Assembly: GCA_002722315.1 (NCBI GenBank)
Contig: PBLG01000046.1
Coordinates: 124,001 to 188,000, forward strand
DNA from: Lysobacterales bacterium
GTDB lineage: Bacteria > Pseudomonadota > Gammaproteobacteria > Xanthomonadales > Wenzhouxiangellaceae
Length of the DNA: 64,000 nt
Direction: 5' to 3'
A model generated the notes under the pieces. It was not told the origin of the DNA. It saw nothing but the letters and a program-made list of their open reading frames with translations, and did no database searches. Within the stretch, counting starts at the first letter, position 1. Each line of letters begins with the position of its first letter. Below are positions 25,983 through 37,475 of this stretch, in pieces. The position numbers and the translations under genes were made by a program.

Positions 25983-26575
25983 AGGATCTCGACGCGCTCG
26001 ATGACCACCGGTTCGACCGGTACGTCCTGGTGCGGCCCGCGCGCCTCGGTCGGAACGAAGCGGATCTCGTCCACCACCTCCATGCCCTCGATGACGCGGC
26101 CGAACACCGCGTAGCCCCAGGTGCGGCCGGACTGCTTGCCGCGGTGGTCCAGCGCCGGGTTGTCGACGACGTTGATGAAGAACTGGGCGGTTGCCGAGTC
26201 CGGATCGTTGGTTCTGGCCATGGCAAGCGTGCCGCGCTCGTTCGACAGGCCGTTGTCGGCCTCGTTCTTGATCGGCGCCTCGGTGGGCTTCGGCGTGAGT
26301 TCGGCGTCGAAGCCACCGCCCTGGATCATGAAGCCGGGAATGACGCGGTGAAAGATCGTGCCATCGTAGTAACCCGTGCGAGCGTAGTCGAGGAAGTTCT
26401 CCACCGACACCGGCGCCTGATCTTCATAGAGCTCGATCTTGATGTCGCCCTGGGAGGTATGGATGATCACGGTCGGCAGTTCCTTTTCGAACGGGTTTGG
26501 TGGAGTCGATTCGGCCGGCTGGGCACCGGCCAGCGTCGGCAGCAGGAGAAATAAAGACAGAAATAGGTGTTTCAT
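25979..26575 (-). CDS. ppiA: periplasmic peptidyl-prolyl cis-trans isomerase (cyclophilin)
   Basis: A 198-residue cyclophilin with a Sec signal peptide ([18 protein letters not shown]). The catalytic region carries [14 protein letters not shown] (active-site Arg), [20 protein letters not shown] and the later [15 protein letters not shown]. It speeds X-Pro isomerisation in periplasmic proteins. Its stop codon TGA is shared with the proposed CTG start of lpxH, implying coupled translation. A ppi-lpxH pairing is common in gammaproteobacteria. Confidence 0.93.
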   Translation of the reverse strand: MKHLFLSLFLLLPTLAGAQPAESTPPNPFEKELPTVIIHTSQGDIKIELYEDQAPVSVENFLDYARTGYYDGTIFHRVIPGFMIQGGGFDAELTPKPTEAPIKNEADNGLSNERGTLAMARTNDPDSATAQFFINVVDNPALDHRGKQSGRTWGYAVFGRVIEGMEVVDEIRFVPTEARGPHQDVPVEPVVIERVEIL

Positions 26576-26690
26576 TGCTTCGTGTCCGTTGTTGAATGCG
26601 GTCTTGAGAACTCGGGGAATGATAATGCATGCCCGTCAGCGGTGGTTGATAGACTACCGTCTCGACGAAACCCTTGGGAGCAAGCCGGCG

Positions 26691-27782
26691 ATGCGGCAAT
26701 CGACCCCCGAACCCGGTACCGGGCGCGCACCTTCCGGCGTGGAAGCCATCCGCTGGCGGGACGGTGCATTGACTTTGCTTGACCAGCGCAGGCTGCCGGC
26801 CGAGGAAACCTGGCTGGACATGCCCGACCTGGACACCGCCGCGGCGGCGATCCGCGACCTGGTGGTGCGCGGTGCTCCGGCCATCGGCATTACCGCGGCC
26901 TATGCCTGCGTTTTGGCGATGCGCGCCCGTAGTGCCGAACATCGCGGCAACGACCGGGCCGCCCGCGAGGCCTGGCTGGCGGATCTCGACAGGCTGGTGG
27001 CTGCGCGGCCGACCGCGGTGAATCTTCGCTGGGCTGTCGATCGGATGCGGGCCGCCGCCGGGCAGGGCGATGTCGTCGCCGCGCAGGAGAGGCTGGAGCG
27101 ACTGGCCGCGGCCATACACGCTGAAGACCAGGCCGCCAACCGGCGCATGGCCGAACTCGGCGCGGATCTGATCGAGCCCGGCTCGCGGGTGCTGACGCAC
27201 TGCAATACCGGATCGCTGGCCACCGGCGGCACCGGCACTGCGCTGGGGGTGATCGTTAACGCCTGGCGGTCGGAGCGCCTGGCCCGCGTATTTGCCTGCG
27301 AAACGCGGCCCTGGTTTCAGGGTCTGCGCCTGACCGCCTGGGAATTCGCCAGGGAAGGCGTGCGGTGCAGCGTGCTGGTGGAATCCGCGGCGGCCGGGCT
27401 GATGCAGCGAGGCGAGATCGACTGGGTGATCACCGGCGCGGATCGCATTACCGCGAATGGCGACGTTGCCAACAAGGTAGGCACCCTGATGCTGGCGTCG
27501 CTGGCGCGGCAGTTCGGCGTGAAGATGATGGTGGTGGCGCCGGTGTCGACACTGGACGCCGAGACGGCCAGCGGCGACCTGATCGAGATCGAGGAACGAC
27601 CGGCCGACGAGATCTGGGGCAGCGTCGGGATGACGGCGCCGCCGGGTGTTGACGCCTACAACCCCGTGTTCGACGTGACCCCGGCCGAACTGATCGATTT
27701 CATCGTGACCGACAGGGGGGTCCTGGAGCCGCCGTACGAGGGTCGGATAGCCGAGTTGGTCCGGGCCGCAGACGCCGCCTGA
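26691..27782 (+). CDS. mtnA: S-methyl-5-thioribose-1-phosphate isomerase
   Basis: A 363-residue member of the aIF-2B/MtnA family, which converts methylthioribose 1-phosphate to methylthioribulose 1-phosphate in methionine salvage. Conserved motifs are VVRGAPAIGITAAY, THCNTGSLATGGTGTALG (catalytic Cys region) and ITGADRITANGDVANKVGT (catalytic Asp). The ATG at 26691 is favoured by GGGAG about ten bases upstream and gives the usual N-terminus. ATG codons at 26619 and 26625 would add 22-24 residues. No other salvage gene is adjacent. Confidence 0.92.
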   Translation: MRQSTPEPGTGRAPSGVEAIRWRDGALTLLDQRRLPAEETWLDMPDLDTAAAAIRDLVVRGAPAIGITAAYACVLAMRARSAEHRGNDRAAREAWLADLDRLVAARPTAVNLRWAVDRMRAAAGQGDVVAAQERLERLAAAIHAEDQAANRRMAELGADLIEPGSRVLTHCNTGSLATGGTGTALGVIVNAWRSERLARVFACETRPWFQGLRLTAWEFAREGVRCSVLVESAAAGLMQRGEIDWVITGADRITANGDVANKVGTLMLASLARQFGVKMMVVAPVSTLDAETASGDLIEIEERPADEIWGSVGMTAPPGVDAYNPVFDVTPAELIDFIVTDRGVLEPPYEGRIAELVRAADAA

Positions 27783-27923
27783 CGGCAGGCCTCGAGGGCC
27801 CGCATGTGCTAGAATTTCCTGATTGTTTCGCGGGTTGTTGAAGACCTGTCCCGTTCTGGGGCAAATGTCTATATTTCAATGACTTGAACGAGATTCCCGG
27901 TCCATAATCACAAGACGATATGC

Positions 27924-30494
27924 ATGGCTGAACTCGCGCAGGAAATTCTCCCGGTAAACCTCGAAGACGAGATGCGGCAGTCCTACCTCGATTACGCGAT
28001 GAGCGTGATCGTCGGGCGCGCGCTTCCAGACGTCCGCGACGGCCTCAAACCGGTGCACAGGCGCGTGCTGTTCGCCATGCAGGTCCTCGGCAACGACTTC
28101 AACAAGCCCTACAAGAAATCGGCCCGCGTGGTCGGTGACGTGATCGGTAAATACCATCCGCACGGCGACACGGCGGTCTACGACACCATCGTGCGCATGG
28201 CCCAGCCGTTTTCATTACGCTACATGCTGGTCGACGGGCAGGGCAACTTCGGCTCGGTCGACGGCGATTCGCCGGCGGCGATGCGATACACCGAAGTGCG
28301 CATGGCCAAGCTGGCCCATCAGCTTCTTGCCGATATCGACAAGGACACTGTCAACTGGCTGCCCAACTACGACGAGTCGGAGTACGAGCCGGCGGTGCTG
28401 CCGACGCGCGTACCCAACCTGCTGATCAACGGGTCATCCGGCATCGCGGTCGGCATGGCCACCAACATTCCGCCGCACAACCTCAATGAAGTCATCGGTG
28501 CGCTGCTCGGTCTGATCGAGAATCCCGATCTCGACATCGACGGCATCATGGAGCACATGCCGGGCCCGGATTTCCCTACCGCCGGCATCATCAACGGCGC
28601 CGCGGGCATCCGCGAAGCCTACGAAACCGGCCGCGGCCGCATCTACATGCGCGCCAGGGCCCATTTCGAGGATGAAGAGACGGGCAAGACCAAGATCGTC
28701 GTCACCGAGCTGCCGTACCAGGTCAACAAGGCCCGACTGCTCGAGAAGATCGCCGACCTGGTCAAGACCAAGAAGCTAGAGGGGATCTCCGAGCTGCGCG
28801 ACGAGTCCGACAAGGACGGCATGCGCATGGTCGTGGAGCTCAAGCGCGGCGAAGTCGGCGAGGTGATCCTCAACAATCTTTTCCAGAACACCCAGATGCA
28901 GTGCGTGTTCGGCATCAACATGGTGGCGCTGGTCGACAACCAGCCGAGACTGCTCAATATCCGGCAGGTGCTGCAGGCGTTTCTGACCCACCGTCGAGAC
29001 GTGGTCACGCGCAGGACGCTTTTCGAGCTGCGCAAGTCGCGCGACCGGGCCCACACCCTCGAAGGGCTGACCGTCGCGCTGGCCAACCTCGACGAGATCA
29101 TTGCGCTGATCAAGAAATCCCCGACGCCCGCGGACGCTCGCGAGGCGTTGCAGGGCAGACGCTGGGAGCCCGGTCCGGTCTCCGCGCTGCTGGGGCAGGC
29201 CGGCGCGGAGCTTTCGAGGCCCGAGGACTTGCTGCCCGAGTTCGGCCTGAGCGAGGACGGCTACCAGTTTTCGCCGACCCAGGCCCAGGCGATTCTCGAT
29301 CTCAGGCTGCAGAAGCTCACCGGCCTGGAACAGGAAAAGCTTTCCAACGAGTATCGCGAGATCCTCGAGCAGATCCGCGAGTTGATCCGCATCCTTTCCG
29401 AACCCGACGCGCTGATGCAGGTCATCCGTGACGAACTGGAAGCGATCCGGGACGAATTCGGCGACGGGCGTCGTACCGAAATTGTTGCGGACCAGCTCGA
29501 CCTGACCATGGAAGACCTGATCACGCCCGAAGACGTGGTGGTGACGCTTTCCCACGGCGGCTATGCGAAATACCAGCCGCTGGACCGATACCGCAGCCAG
29601 AAGCGCGGCGGTCGCGGGCGCAGCGCCACCAAGACCAAGAACGAGGATTTCGTCGAGCGATTCTGGGTCACCAATACGCACGACACGCTGCTGGTCTTCA
29701 CCAGCGCCGGCAAGGTCTACAAGACCAAGGTCTACGAACTGCCGCAGGCCGGGCACAGCAGCCGCGGACGGCCCATGGTCAACCTGCTGCCGCTGGACGA
29801 AGGCGAAAGAATCAACGCCGTGCTGCCCACCCGCGAGTTTCCCGACGACTGGTTCGTGTTCTTCGCCACGCGCTCGGGCCGGGTCAAGAAGACGCCGCTG
29901 TCCGATTTCGCCCACATCCGGTCCAACGGCATCTGGGCGATCGAACTGGAAGGCGAGGACGAACTTGTCGACGTGGCCTTTACCGACGGTACGCGAAACA
30001 TCCTGCTGTTCTCGTCGGCCGGCAAGGCAATCCGGTTCCACGAATCCGGCGTGCGCGCCATGGGTCGCCAGACCCGCGGCGTGGTCGGTATCCGATTGAA
30101 GCCCGAGCAGCAGGTCGTCGCGATGCTGGTGGCCGACGAGGGCGACGTTCTGCTTGCCACCGCCAACGGCTACGGCAAGCGCACCGCACTGGAAGAGTTC
30201 CCGGTCTACAACCGCGGCGGCCAGGGCGTGATCGGTATCCAGACCTCCGGTCGCAACGGCGAACTGGTCTCGGCACTGGTGGTCGGCGAGGACGACGACG
30301 TGATGCTGACCTCCAACGCCGGCACGCTGGTGCGGACCTCCGCGGCCGAAATCTCGCGGCTGGGGCGCAACACCCAGGGCGTCACGCTGATCCGTCTGGG
30401 GGACGACGAGCAGTTGATCGGCCTGGCCCGAATCGCGGTGTCGGAAGACGAAGACGCAGACGAAGCGGACGAAGAAGATACAGCCCCGGCTTGA
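27924..30494 (+). CDS. gyrA: DNA gyrase subunit A
   Basis: An 856-residue GyrA. The catalytic tyrosine is Y122 in [10 protein letters not shown]. The quinolone-resistance region [10 protein letters not shown] has Thr at position 83, where E. coli has Ser, and Asp87 is kept; Thr83 also occurs naturally in pseudomonads. The GyrA box QKRGGRG, needed for DNA wrapping, is at about residues 558-564 at the start of the beta-pinwheel. The C-terminus ends in an acidic tail ([17 protein letters not shown]), as in other gammaproteobacterial GyrA proteins. Confidence 0.98.
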   Translation: MAELAQEILPVNLEDEMRQSYLDYAMSVIVGRALPDVRDGLKPVHRRVLFAMQVLGNDFNKPYKKSARVVGDVIGKYHPHGDTAVYDTIVRMAQPFSLRYMLVDGQGNFGSVDGDSPAAMRYTEVRMAKLAHQLLADIDKDTVNWLPNYDESEYEPAVLPTRVPNLLINGSSGIAVGMATNIPPHNLNEVIGALLGLIENPDLDIDGIMEHMPGPDFPTAGIINGAAGIREAYETGRGRIYMRARAHFEDEETGKTKIVVTELPYQVNKARLLEKIADLVKTKKLEGISELRDESDKDGMRMVVELKRGEVGEVILNNLFQNTQMQCVFGINMVALVDNQPRLLNIRQVLQAFLTHRRDVVTRRTLFELRKSRDRAHTLEGLTVALANLDEIIALIKKSPTPADAREALQGRRWEPGPVSALLGQAGAELSRPEDLLPEFGLSEDGYQFSPTQAQAILDLRLQKLTGLEQEKLSNEYREILEQIRELIRILSEPDALMQVIRDELEAIRDEFGDGRRTEIVADQLDLTMEDLITPEDVVVTLSHGGYAKYQPLDRYRSQKRGGRGRSATKTKNEDFVERFWVTNTHDTLLVFTSAGKVYKTKVYELPQAGHSSRGRPMVNLLPLDEGERINAVLPTREFPDDWFVFFATRSGRVKKTPLSDFAHIRSNGIWAIELEGEDELVDVAFTDGTRNILLFSSAGKAIRFHESGVRAMGRQTRGVVGIRLKPEQQVVAMLVADEGDVLLATANGYGKRTALEEFPVYNRGGQGVIGIQTSGRNGELVSALVVGEDDDVMLTSNAGTLVRTSAAEISRLGRNTQGVTLIRLGDDEQLIGLARIAVSEDEDADEADEEDTAPA

Positions 30495-30715
30495 GGCACC
30501 TGAGACTGACGAAGTCACAGGTGATGCGCTGACGTAATCGCAGGCGCGCCGAGAATCTGCAATCACCGACGTATCCTCCCGGTCCCGTCTGGAGACTTTC
30601 AGGGAATAGACGCCCATGCTGTCGCGGCGCTTCCCTGACTTCTTGCCCATGCGGCGTTGATCCTGAATGCGTAGGATGGGCAGTGCATTCACGGGACACA
30701 CTTGGCGGGGTTGAC

Positions 30716-31438
30716 ATGAAAAACACTTTTTCCTTGGCTGGAATTCTTCTTGCGGCGGCGCTTCAGGCAGGCGTGCTCGAAGCGCAGGTCGTCAACTACA
30801 ACAACTACGCTCAGAACGCGCCGGGCACGCAGTTCCTGGAGCGCGGCAACATGTTTTTCCGCCAGGGCGACTACGACGCGGCGGTCGGCAATTACCGGCT
30901 GGCGGCGCACTGGGCCGACAAGCTGGCCCAGTTCAACCTCGGCATGATGTATGTCAACGGCGATGGCGTCGAGCGCGATCCGCTGCGCGGCTGGGCCTGG
31001 ATCAAGCTTTCGGCCGAGCGCGGCTATCCGAAGAATGCCTCGGTCGCGGCCGATATCTGGAGCCAGTTCACCGACGCGCACCGGAAGGTCGCGAAGGAAA
31101 TTCTCGAAAAGGAACTGAAGCCGCGGTACGGTGACGAGGTTGCGATTCCGCGGACCTCCAACGAGATGAAGCGGATGCTTGCACGCAACACGTCGGGCGG
31201 TTCCCGCGTGGGCGTCAACCGCGCGGTTTACGTCACCGGACGCGACGGCACGTTCGTGTCGGGCGACCAGTTCTTCCGCGACGAGCGGTGGAACTTCGAG
31301 AAGATCGTCCAGTTCCAAACCCGGCTGCACAAGGCCATCGGCGGCGGCAACGTGATCCTGCGAGATTTCCAGACGGTAGAAGACGGTGAGTCATCGCCGA
31401 AATCCTCGGACGCCGAGGACTCCGAATCCGGCGAGTGA
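30716..31438 (+). CDS. secreted Sel1-repeat protein
   Basis: A 240-residue protein with a signal peptide (MKNTFSLAGILLAAALQAGV). A TPR/Sel1-like region follows at residues 40-105 (GNMFFRQGDYDAAVGNYRLA, then AQFNLGMMYVNGDGVERDPL and GWAWIKLSAERGYP), implying protein-protein contacts in the periplasm. The C-terminal half (about 110 residues) has no recognised domain and ends in an acidic Ser-rich tail. About 220 bases upstream, after gyrA, show no gene. Confidence 0.75.
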   Translation: MKNTFSLAGILLAAALQAGVLEAQVVNYNNYAQNAPGTQFLERGNMFFRQGDYDAAVGNYRLAAHWADKLAQFNLGMMYVNGDGVERDPLRGWAWIKLSAERGYPKNASVAADIWSQFTDAHRKVAKEILEKELKPRYGDEVAIPRTSNEMKRMLARNTSGGSRVGVNRAVYVTGRDGTFVSGDQFFRDERWNFEKIVQFQTRLHKAIGGGNVILRDFQTVEDGESSPKSSDAEDSESGE

Positions 31439-31471
31439 ATTGCCGATGCGCTGGGCCGGCTGGACCGACGG

Positions 31472-32671
31472 TCATCGGTCCAGCCGGCTTTCGACCCTGA
31501 TCTCGTTTTCCAGCGTGCGGTGCACCGGGCAGCGGTCGGCGATCTCCAGCATTCGAGCGCGCTGATCCTCGTCGAGATCGCCCTCGATCCCGATGACCCG
31601 GATCAGTCGGTCGATCTTGTGTCCGGCGTCATCGCAGTCGGTGCAGTCGTCTGCGTGCACCCGATCGTGGGTGACCTGGCAGATGACCCGATCGACGTCC
31701 AGCTTCTTGTGGCGCGCGTACATGTTCAGGGTCATGACCGTGCAGGTGCCCAGCGCCGCCGCGAGGAAGCGGTACGGGTCGGGTCCCTCGTCTTCGCCCC
31801 CGTGCTGTTCCGGTTCGTCCGCCAGGAGTTCATGGCGCCCGGCCTGGACCCGGCAGAGAAACTTGTCGGCGGTTCGACCGAACACCTTGACGCCTTCGAC
31901 CGGTTCGGTCCGGTCAATTTCCAGGAAGCGTCCGGCCCAGGCGGATATGACCTGGCCGGCGTAGCGTGAGTCGGCTTCGTCGGACAGCAGGTGGTCGGCG
32001 TTGTCGAGGCTGACGAAGCTCTTGGGGTGCAGCGCCGCGGCGAAAATTTGCTGCGCGTTCTCGATGCCGACGATCTTGTCGACCGGTGAGTGCAGCACCA
32101 GCAGCGCGCGCCTGAGCTTCGTCAGCCGCTCTTCGATCGAATGGCTGCGCGCGTCGTCGACGAAGTCCTTGCGGATGCGGAAGGGCCGGCCGGCGAGCTG
32201 AACCTCGGCGCTGCCTTCGCGCTCGATCGTACCGAGGTCTTCACCGAACTGATTCAGGACGTGATCGGCACTGGAGGGCGCCGCCAGTGTGGCCACGGCA
32301 CGAACGCTGGCCAGCCGCTCGGCGACCGCCAGCACGGCGGCGCCACCCAGCGAATGACCGACCAGCAGCTGCGGTGCGTCCAGTTCCCCGGCCATCCAGT
32401 CGGCCGCAGCCTCGAGGTCGTCGAGGTTGCTGGAAAAATCGGTGTCGGAAAAATCGCCCTCGCTTTCGCCCAGCCCGGTGAAATCGAACCTCAAAACGGC
32501 GAATCCGGCGTCCGCGAGCGCCCGGGTGATGTTACGCGCGGCCTTGATGTTGCGAGTGCAGGTAAAGCAGTGGGCGAACAAGACTGTGGCCCGCCAGGCG
32601 CCGCCCGGTGGCAAGTCCAGGTTGCCGGTCAGCGTATGGCCCTGGCGGTTCGCGAATCTGATCTTGTTCAT
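31472..32671 (-). CDS. bifunctional alpha/beta hydrolase / OsmC-like fusion
   Basis: A 399-residue two-domain protein. Residues 1-250 form an alpha/beta hydrolase with LFAHCFTCTRN at the oxyanion hole, the nucleophile elbow GHSLGG and a late Asp/His pair (LHSPVDKIV, DNADHLL). Residues 265-399 are OsmC-like, with the redox Cys in LGTCTVMTLNMYARHK and a second Cys in ADRCPVHRTLE. OsmC/Ohr proteins reduce organic hydroperoxides. The fusion is a known but uncharacterised arrangement that may couple ester hydrolysis to peroxide detoxification. The ATG at 32671 is used; longer starts give no recognisable sequence. Confidence 0.88.
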   Translation of the reverse strand: MNKIRFANRQGHTLTGNLDLPPGGAWRATVLFAHCFTCTRNIKAARNITRALADAGFAVLRFDFTGLGESEGDFSDTDFSSNLDDLEAAADWMAGELDAPQLLVGHSLGGAAVLAVAERLASVRAVATLAAPSSADHVLNQFGEDLGTIEREGSAEVQLAGRPFRIRKDFVDDARSHSIEERLTKLRRALLVLHSPVDKIVGIENAQQIFAAALHPKSFVSLDNADHLLSDEADSRYAGQVISAWAGRFLEIDRTEPVEGVKVFGRTADKFLCRVQAGRHELLADEPEQHGGEDEGPDPYRFLAAALGTCTVMTLNMYARHKKLDVDRVICQVTHDRVHADDCTDCDDAGHKIDRLIRVIGIEGDLDEDQRARMLEIADRCPVHRTLENEIRVESRLDR

Positions 32672-32858
32672 GCAATGCTTTCCCGGAATGGTCGGTATGA
32701 TCTGGAGTGTAGCAATCAAAGGGCTTTCGCCGACATGACAGACCGGGTTCCGCGACGGTATATCGCGTTTGGCCCGGCAATGGCGCTGATCGCATGCGGG
32801 TCGCTGTCGCCGCGACCGACAAGGTATGCTTCTGCCGGAACCGCACCACGATGAAATC

Positions 32859-34022
32859 ATGACTCCGAAATCCTTCACCGCGCGCTATATCGTCATCGTC
32901 CTCCTGTTGCTCGCACCGCCGGTCTGGGCCCAGCAGGCCTGGCTGATGACCTACGGCACGGCCGAGCGGGTGGAGGAGCAGTTCGGGCACAACGCGATCT
33001 GGATCCGCGACGCCGAACGCGGCATCGACCAGGTCTATAACTTCGGGTTCTTCGATTTCGACAAGCCCGGCTTCTATACCGAATACCTGTTCGGGGAAAT
33101 GGTCTACTTCGCGCTGGCCCGGTCGCCGAGCGAGGAGCTCTCCTACTACCGCTGGCGCGACCGCAGCGTTCGCGCGCAGCTGCTGAATCTCGATACCGAG
33201 ACCGTCCGGCGCCTGACCGACTGGCTGGAGGCGAGAGTGCAGCCCGAGACCCGGGATTTCCGCTACGACTACTACTTCAACAACTGCTCCAACCGGGTGC
33301 GCGATGCGCTGGATTTCGCGCTGGGCGGGGCATTGGCCGAGTACTCGAAACCGCTGCCGGCCAGCGCCGATTTCCGTACCCACACCCGCCGGCTGGTGCA
33401 GGACGATTTGCCGCTGTATCTCGGCATCGAGGCCGGTCTCGGGCGAATGGCGGACAGGCCGCGGTCCGTATGGGAGGAAATGTTTCTGCCGGACGTGGTG
33501 GCCGAGACGGTCGCCGGGATGCGGATCACGACGCCGGAGGGCGAGAGGCTGCCGCTGGTGATCGACGACCGGATGCTGTACGAGTCCACCCGGGACCAGC
33601 CGCCCGCCCGACCCGATTTCCATGCACCCGCTTTCCTGGCCCTGGGTTTGTTGAGCGTTTTACTGATCGTGCTGCCGGCGCTATTGTTCAATTCTCGCCT
33701 GCCGGCCCTGATCGGCGCTCGGGGCTGGATCGTCGTGTCGGCGCTCGGCGGCGGGATGCTGCTCTTCCTCTGGCTGTTCACGGCGCACGAGGCGGCCTGG
33801 CGAAACGAGAACCTGCTTTTGCTGAACCCGCTGGCGCTGCTGCTGTGGCGGTTCCGCGGCGGGACGGTCGAGCGGGCGGCGGCGCTGATGATGGCTGCCG
33901 GAATGTTCGGGGCATTCGTGCTCAAGCTCTTTCCTGGCGCCCAGTGGAACTACGACATGATGATCTGGCTGGTGCCGGCGCAGATCGCACTGCTTTGGGT
34001 GTGGTACCGCAAGCAGAGCTGA
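32859..34022 (+). CDS. DUF4105 (Lnb-type periplasmic domain) membrane protein
   Basis: A 387-residue protein with a signal peptide (ending PPVWAQQ), a DUF4105/Lnb N-terminal periplasmic domain (EEQFGHNAIWIRD, NFGFFDF, YDYYFNNCSNRVRDAL) and four or five C-terminal membrane segments from about residue 255. The conserved His in FGHNAIWI and the Cys in FNNCSNR suggest a papain-like catalytic site, known from related domains, but the activity is unproven. The ATG at 32859 puts the signal peptide at the N-terminus. Confidence 0.8.
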   Translation: MTPKSFTARYIVIVLLLLAPPVWAQQAWLMTYGTAERVEEQFGHNAIWIRDAERGIDQVYNFGFFDFDKPGFYTEYLFGEMVYFALARSPSEELSYYRWRDRSVRAQLLNLDTETVRRLTDWLEARVQPETRDFRYDYYFNNCSNRVRDALDFALGGALAEYSKPLPASADFRTHTRRLVQDDLPLYLGIEAGLGRMADRPRSVWEEMFLPDVVAETVAGMRITTPEGERLPLVIDDRMLYESTRDQPPARPDFHAPAFLALGLLSVLLIVLPALLFNSRLPALIGARGWIVVSALGGGMLLFLWLFTAHEAAWRNENLLLLNPLALLLWRFRGGTVERAAALMMAAGMFGAFVLKLFPGAQWNYDMMIWLVPAQIALLWVWYRKQS

Positions 34023-34024
34023 AG

Positions 34025-34053
34025 AAAAAACGCCCCGGCGCGTGGCCGGGGCG
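34025..34053 (-). terminator. Rho-independent terminator of the POT transporter gene
   Basis: CGCCCCGGC (34031-34039) pairs with its complement at the right end (34045-34053). On the minus strand the hairpin is followed by six T residues (34025-34030 read as A on the plus strand). It lies about 50 bases beyond the transporter stop codon. No T-run follows on the plus strand. Confidence 0.85.
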
Positions 34054-34101
34054 ATGATATCTGCAGTCGTCGTGATCGCGACTGCGGTCATGCCCGTATC
34101 G

Positions 34102-35691
<1,590 letters not shown>

Positions 35692-35769
35692 TGACAGTTC
35701 CCCGGAATGGTTATTTGAATTGTGTGACGAGAAGCAGCGCTACAACATGCCCGAAAAGCGGCGGTCGTG

Positions 35770-36183
35770 TCAACCTGGAAGTACGCTGACCACGATCTTG
35801 CGCGCGTGCGGTCGGCTGCGATGTTCCCACAGGTAAAGACCCTGCCAGGTGCCGAGCCGCAATGCACCCGCTTCGATCGGTATCGTGATGTCGGTTCGTG
35901 TAAGTATCGACCGAATGTGGGCCGACATGTCGTCGGGCCCCTCGGCCGTATGCGTGTAGCGCGGGTCGCCGTCGGGTGCGAGGCCGGCGATCACCGTTTC
36001 GAGATCCGCCAGCACATCGGGATCTGCATTCTCGGTGATGACAAGCGACGCCGAGGTATGCAGGATGAAGACGTTGCATAGACCGTCGCGAACGCCGGCG
36101 CGCGAGACGATTTCGTCGACCTGGCCGGTGATCTCGGTAAAACCCCGCCCGGGCGTCGAAATTTCGAGCGTTGCCCGATGCAT
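35770..36183 (-). CDS. yjbQ: YjbQ/UPF0047 family protein
   Basis: A 137-residue single-domain protein. Conserved motifs are FILHTSASLVITENAD (with the family His) and the late segment LRLGTWQGLYLWEHRS. Some members have weak thiamin phosphate synthase activity in vitro; the true role is unsettled. It sits directly downstream of the serine hydrolase gene (stop and start are adjacent, with no spacer), which implies co-transcription. Confidence 0.88.
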   Translation of the reverse strand: MHRATLEISTPGRGFTEITGQVDEIVSRAGVRDGLCNVFILHTSASLVITENADPDVLADLETVIAGLAPDGDPRYTHTAEGPDDMSAHIRSILTRTDITIPIEAGALRLGTWQGLYLWEHRSRPHARKIVVSVLPG

Positions 36184-37371
36184 TCAGGCCGCTTCCTCGC
36201 AGGCGTTGGCGTTGTCCATCGCGTCAAGGATCTTTTCGATGACCCCGGCCAGGTCGGGGATCCAGCGCAGCACCACGACCAGGTCGTTGCATTCGTCGAC
36301 GTATACGTAGTTGCCGCCGAAGCCGGCTGCCCAGTAGGCGGATTCAGGCGCGGCGGGTACGGCTTCCCTGTCGGTGTTCAGCCACCACAGCAGGCCGTAA
36401 TCGGGCTTTGCCGACGCGGGCTCGCGGATCATGTCGAACCAGGCGTCGGGCAGCAGCCGTCGGTCGTTCCATACACCGCGATTCTCCATCAGCAGCCCGA
36501 AGCGGGCGTGGTCGCGGGCCGAGATGAACATGCCGCCGCCGAAGTGGCCGCCGCCGGAGACCGATTGCATTCTCAGGCCGTCCAGTTCCACCCAGGAATT
36601 TTCGTAGCCGTGCCAGCGCCACGTGGTCGAGGCGCCGATGGGATTCATGATCTCGCGCTTCAGCACGACCGGCAACGGCTCGCGGTGCACCTGCAGCAGG
36701 CTGTAGGCGAGCAGGTTGATGCGCACGTCGTTGTACTTGAAGTGCGTGCCCGGCGCGTGCATCGCGCGGTTCGACCACTGCGCGCGGTCGTCGCCTTCGG
36801 GTCGGTCGGCCCAGTCCGGCGTTTCCCACAGGGTTCCGGACCAGTCCGAGGTCTGGTTGAGCAGGTGGCGCCAGGTGATCGGCGCGTTGTGCTCGCTGTC
36901 GAATTTTCCGTCGCGCACGTATTCGGCGGCGCGTTCGTCGATCGATTCGATCAGCCCGTCGCGCAGCGCGATGCCGGCGACGGTCGCGAGATAGCTCTTG
37001 ACGGCGCTGAACGTCATGTCGACCCGGTGGACGTCGCCCCATTCCGCCACGATCCTGCCGCCGCGAAGGATGATGCCGCTGTCGCCTTCGCGCGGTTTGG
37101 TCGGGCCCAGGATCCTGAAGTCCGGTTCACGCGGCGCAAACGATTCGGTTATCGCCTGGTAAAGGCTCGCGGGCTCGGTAACGGCGGCCTCCCGGGCATG
37201 GTCCACGGCTTGCTGCAAGGCGTCGGCGTCGAAGCCCGCGTCCGACGGCGAGATGGTCGCCCACTGGTGTCGGTCCGGAAAGTACGACTGAGCGTTCGAG
37301 GCCGCGGGATAAACGGGCAAAAGCAGCATCAAGACGACTGACAATCCTGACAATCGTGGCAAATGGATCAT
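36184..37371 (-). CDS. secreted serine hydrolase, class C beta-lactamase-like
   Basis: A 395-residue secreted protein of the beta-lactamase/transpeptidase-like fold. The signal peptide ends near AASNAQ. The active-site Ser-x-x-Lys is S122-AV-K125 in FSAVKSYL, the second motif is Y213 in FKYNDVRIN, and a GGHFGGGMFIS segment and a C-terminal FGGNYVYVD close the site. Homologues are esterases, D-aminopeptidases or of unknown function; antibiotic hydrolysis should not be assumed. The ATG at 37371 has AGGAG six bases upstream; a longer in-frame start lacks a signal peptide at its end. Confidence 0.85.
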   Translation of the reverse strand: MIHLPRLSGLSVVLMLLLPVYPAASNAQSYFPDRHQWATISPSDAGFDADALQQAVDHAREAAVTEPASLYQAITESFAPREPDFRILGPTKPREGDSGIILRGGRIVAEWGDVHRVDMTFSAVKSYLATVAGIALRDGLIESIDERAAEYVRDGKFDSEHNAPITWRHLLNQTSDWSGTLWETPDWADRPEGDDRAQWSNRAMHAPGTHFKYNDVRINLLAYSLLQVHREPLPVVLKREIMNPIGASTTWRWHGYENSWVELDGLRMQSVSGGGHFGGGMFISARDHARFGLLMENRGVWNDRRLLPDAWFDMIREPASAKPDYGLLWWLNTDREAVPAAPESAYWAAGFGGNYVYVDECNDLVVVLRWIPDLAGVIEKILDAMDNANACEEAA

Positions 37372-37475
37372 GAAGAACTCCTGTTCGAAGCGGGCCGGGG
37401 GGATTATGTACACCAGTCTATAGAAACGACACGACTTCATCAGCGCCCTGCAGACGGCCGCAGCCCGCGGACGCG

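Noticed and set aside
28161-28190. GyrA Thr83 as a quinolone-resistance mutation
   Set aside because: Thr at this site is the natural residue in several gammaproteobacteria; nothing shows that it is an acquired change here.
36184-37371. Antibiotic-resistance beta-lactamase
   Set aside because: The class C-like fold is shared by many esterases and peptidases; the motifs seen do not point to a true beta-lactamase.
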